Assembly: GCF_033958435.1 (NCBI RefSeq)
Contig: NC_134167.1
Coordinates: 8,700,001-8,764,000 of the forward strand
Origin: Carettochelys insculpta
Lineage: Eukaryota > Chordata > Testudines > Carettochelyidae
Direction: 5' to 3'
Length of the DNA stretch: 64,000 nucleotides
Numbering within the stretch: the stretch's first letter is position 1; the number at the start of each line of letters is the position of its first letter. Both the position numbers and the translations under genes were made by a program. The notes beneath the pieces are model-generated. The model worked only from the letters and a program-made list of their open reading frames with translations. It made no database searches and was not told where the DNA came from. Positions 63,936-64,000 of the stretch are shown one piece after another.

Positions 63936-64000
63936 ATCATAGAATACTAGGACTGGAAGGGACCTGGAGAGATCATCAAATCCAGCCCCCTGCCCTCATG
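63936..64000 (-). mobile_element. CR1 3' end, cut by window edge
   Basis: atcatagaatactaggactg then gaagggacctggagagatca is the reversed CR1 tail. Confidence 0.85.

Overview
The window is vertebrate nuclear DNA, most likely from a turtle. The evidence is CR1 LINE relics, MIR-like SINEs, many fold-back DNA elements of sauropsid type and split genes with GT-AG introns. The species call rests on recognising repeat families, not on a search.

Two ADAM genes (membrane-anchored proteins with disintegrin and metalloproteinase-like domains) lie head to tail on the + strand. Gene 1 enters from the left edge. Its seven visible exons (479-16926) encode the second half of the disintegrin domain, the cysteine-rich and EGF-like regions, the transmembrane helix and most of the tail; its terminal exon is not confidently seen. 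Gene 2 starts in a CpG-rich promoter near 28160. It can be read as 21 exons from 28362 to 58735, predicting 724 residues in the full ADAM order. All junction phases agree and no exon carries a stop. Its prodomain and metalloproteinase domain look most like ADAM32. The zinc-binding histidines are replaced, so it should be a non-catalytic, adhesion-type ADAM.

Between the genes (about 16940-26890) is a 10 kb repeat array. CT-rich microsatellite changes strand polarity to GA near 18841, is followed by two full and two half copies of a roughly 1.7 kb unit carrying tRNA-like modules, then GA-rich tract, then flips back to CT at about 25193. Directly after the array, on the minus strand, is a decayed copy of ADAM exon 16 with intron flanks.

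Introns hold a broken LINE (11150-13838), several CR1 fragments, a hAT-like element inside a CR1 with an 8-bp target duplication, short retroposon-like repeats with 9-12-bp duplications (two of them near-perfect hairpins), and GC-rich minisatellites inside fold-back elements. From about 59941 to the right edge I see no gene.
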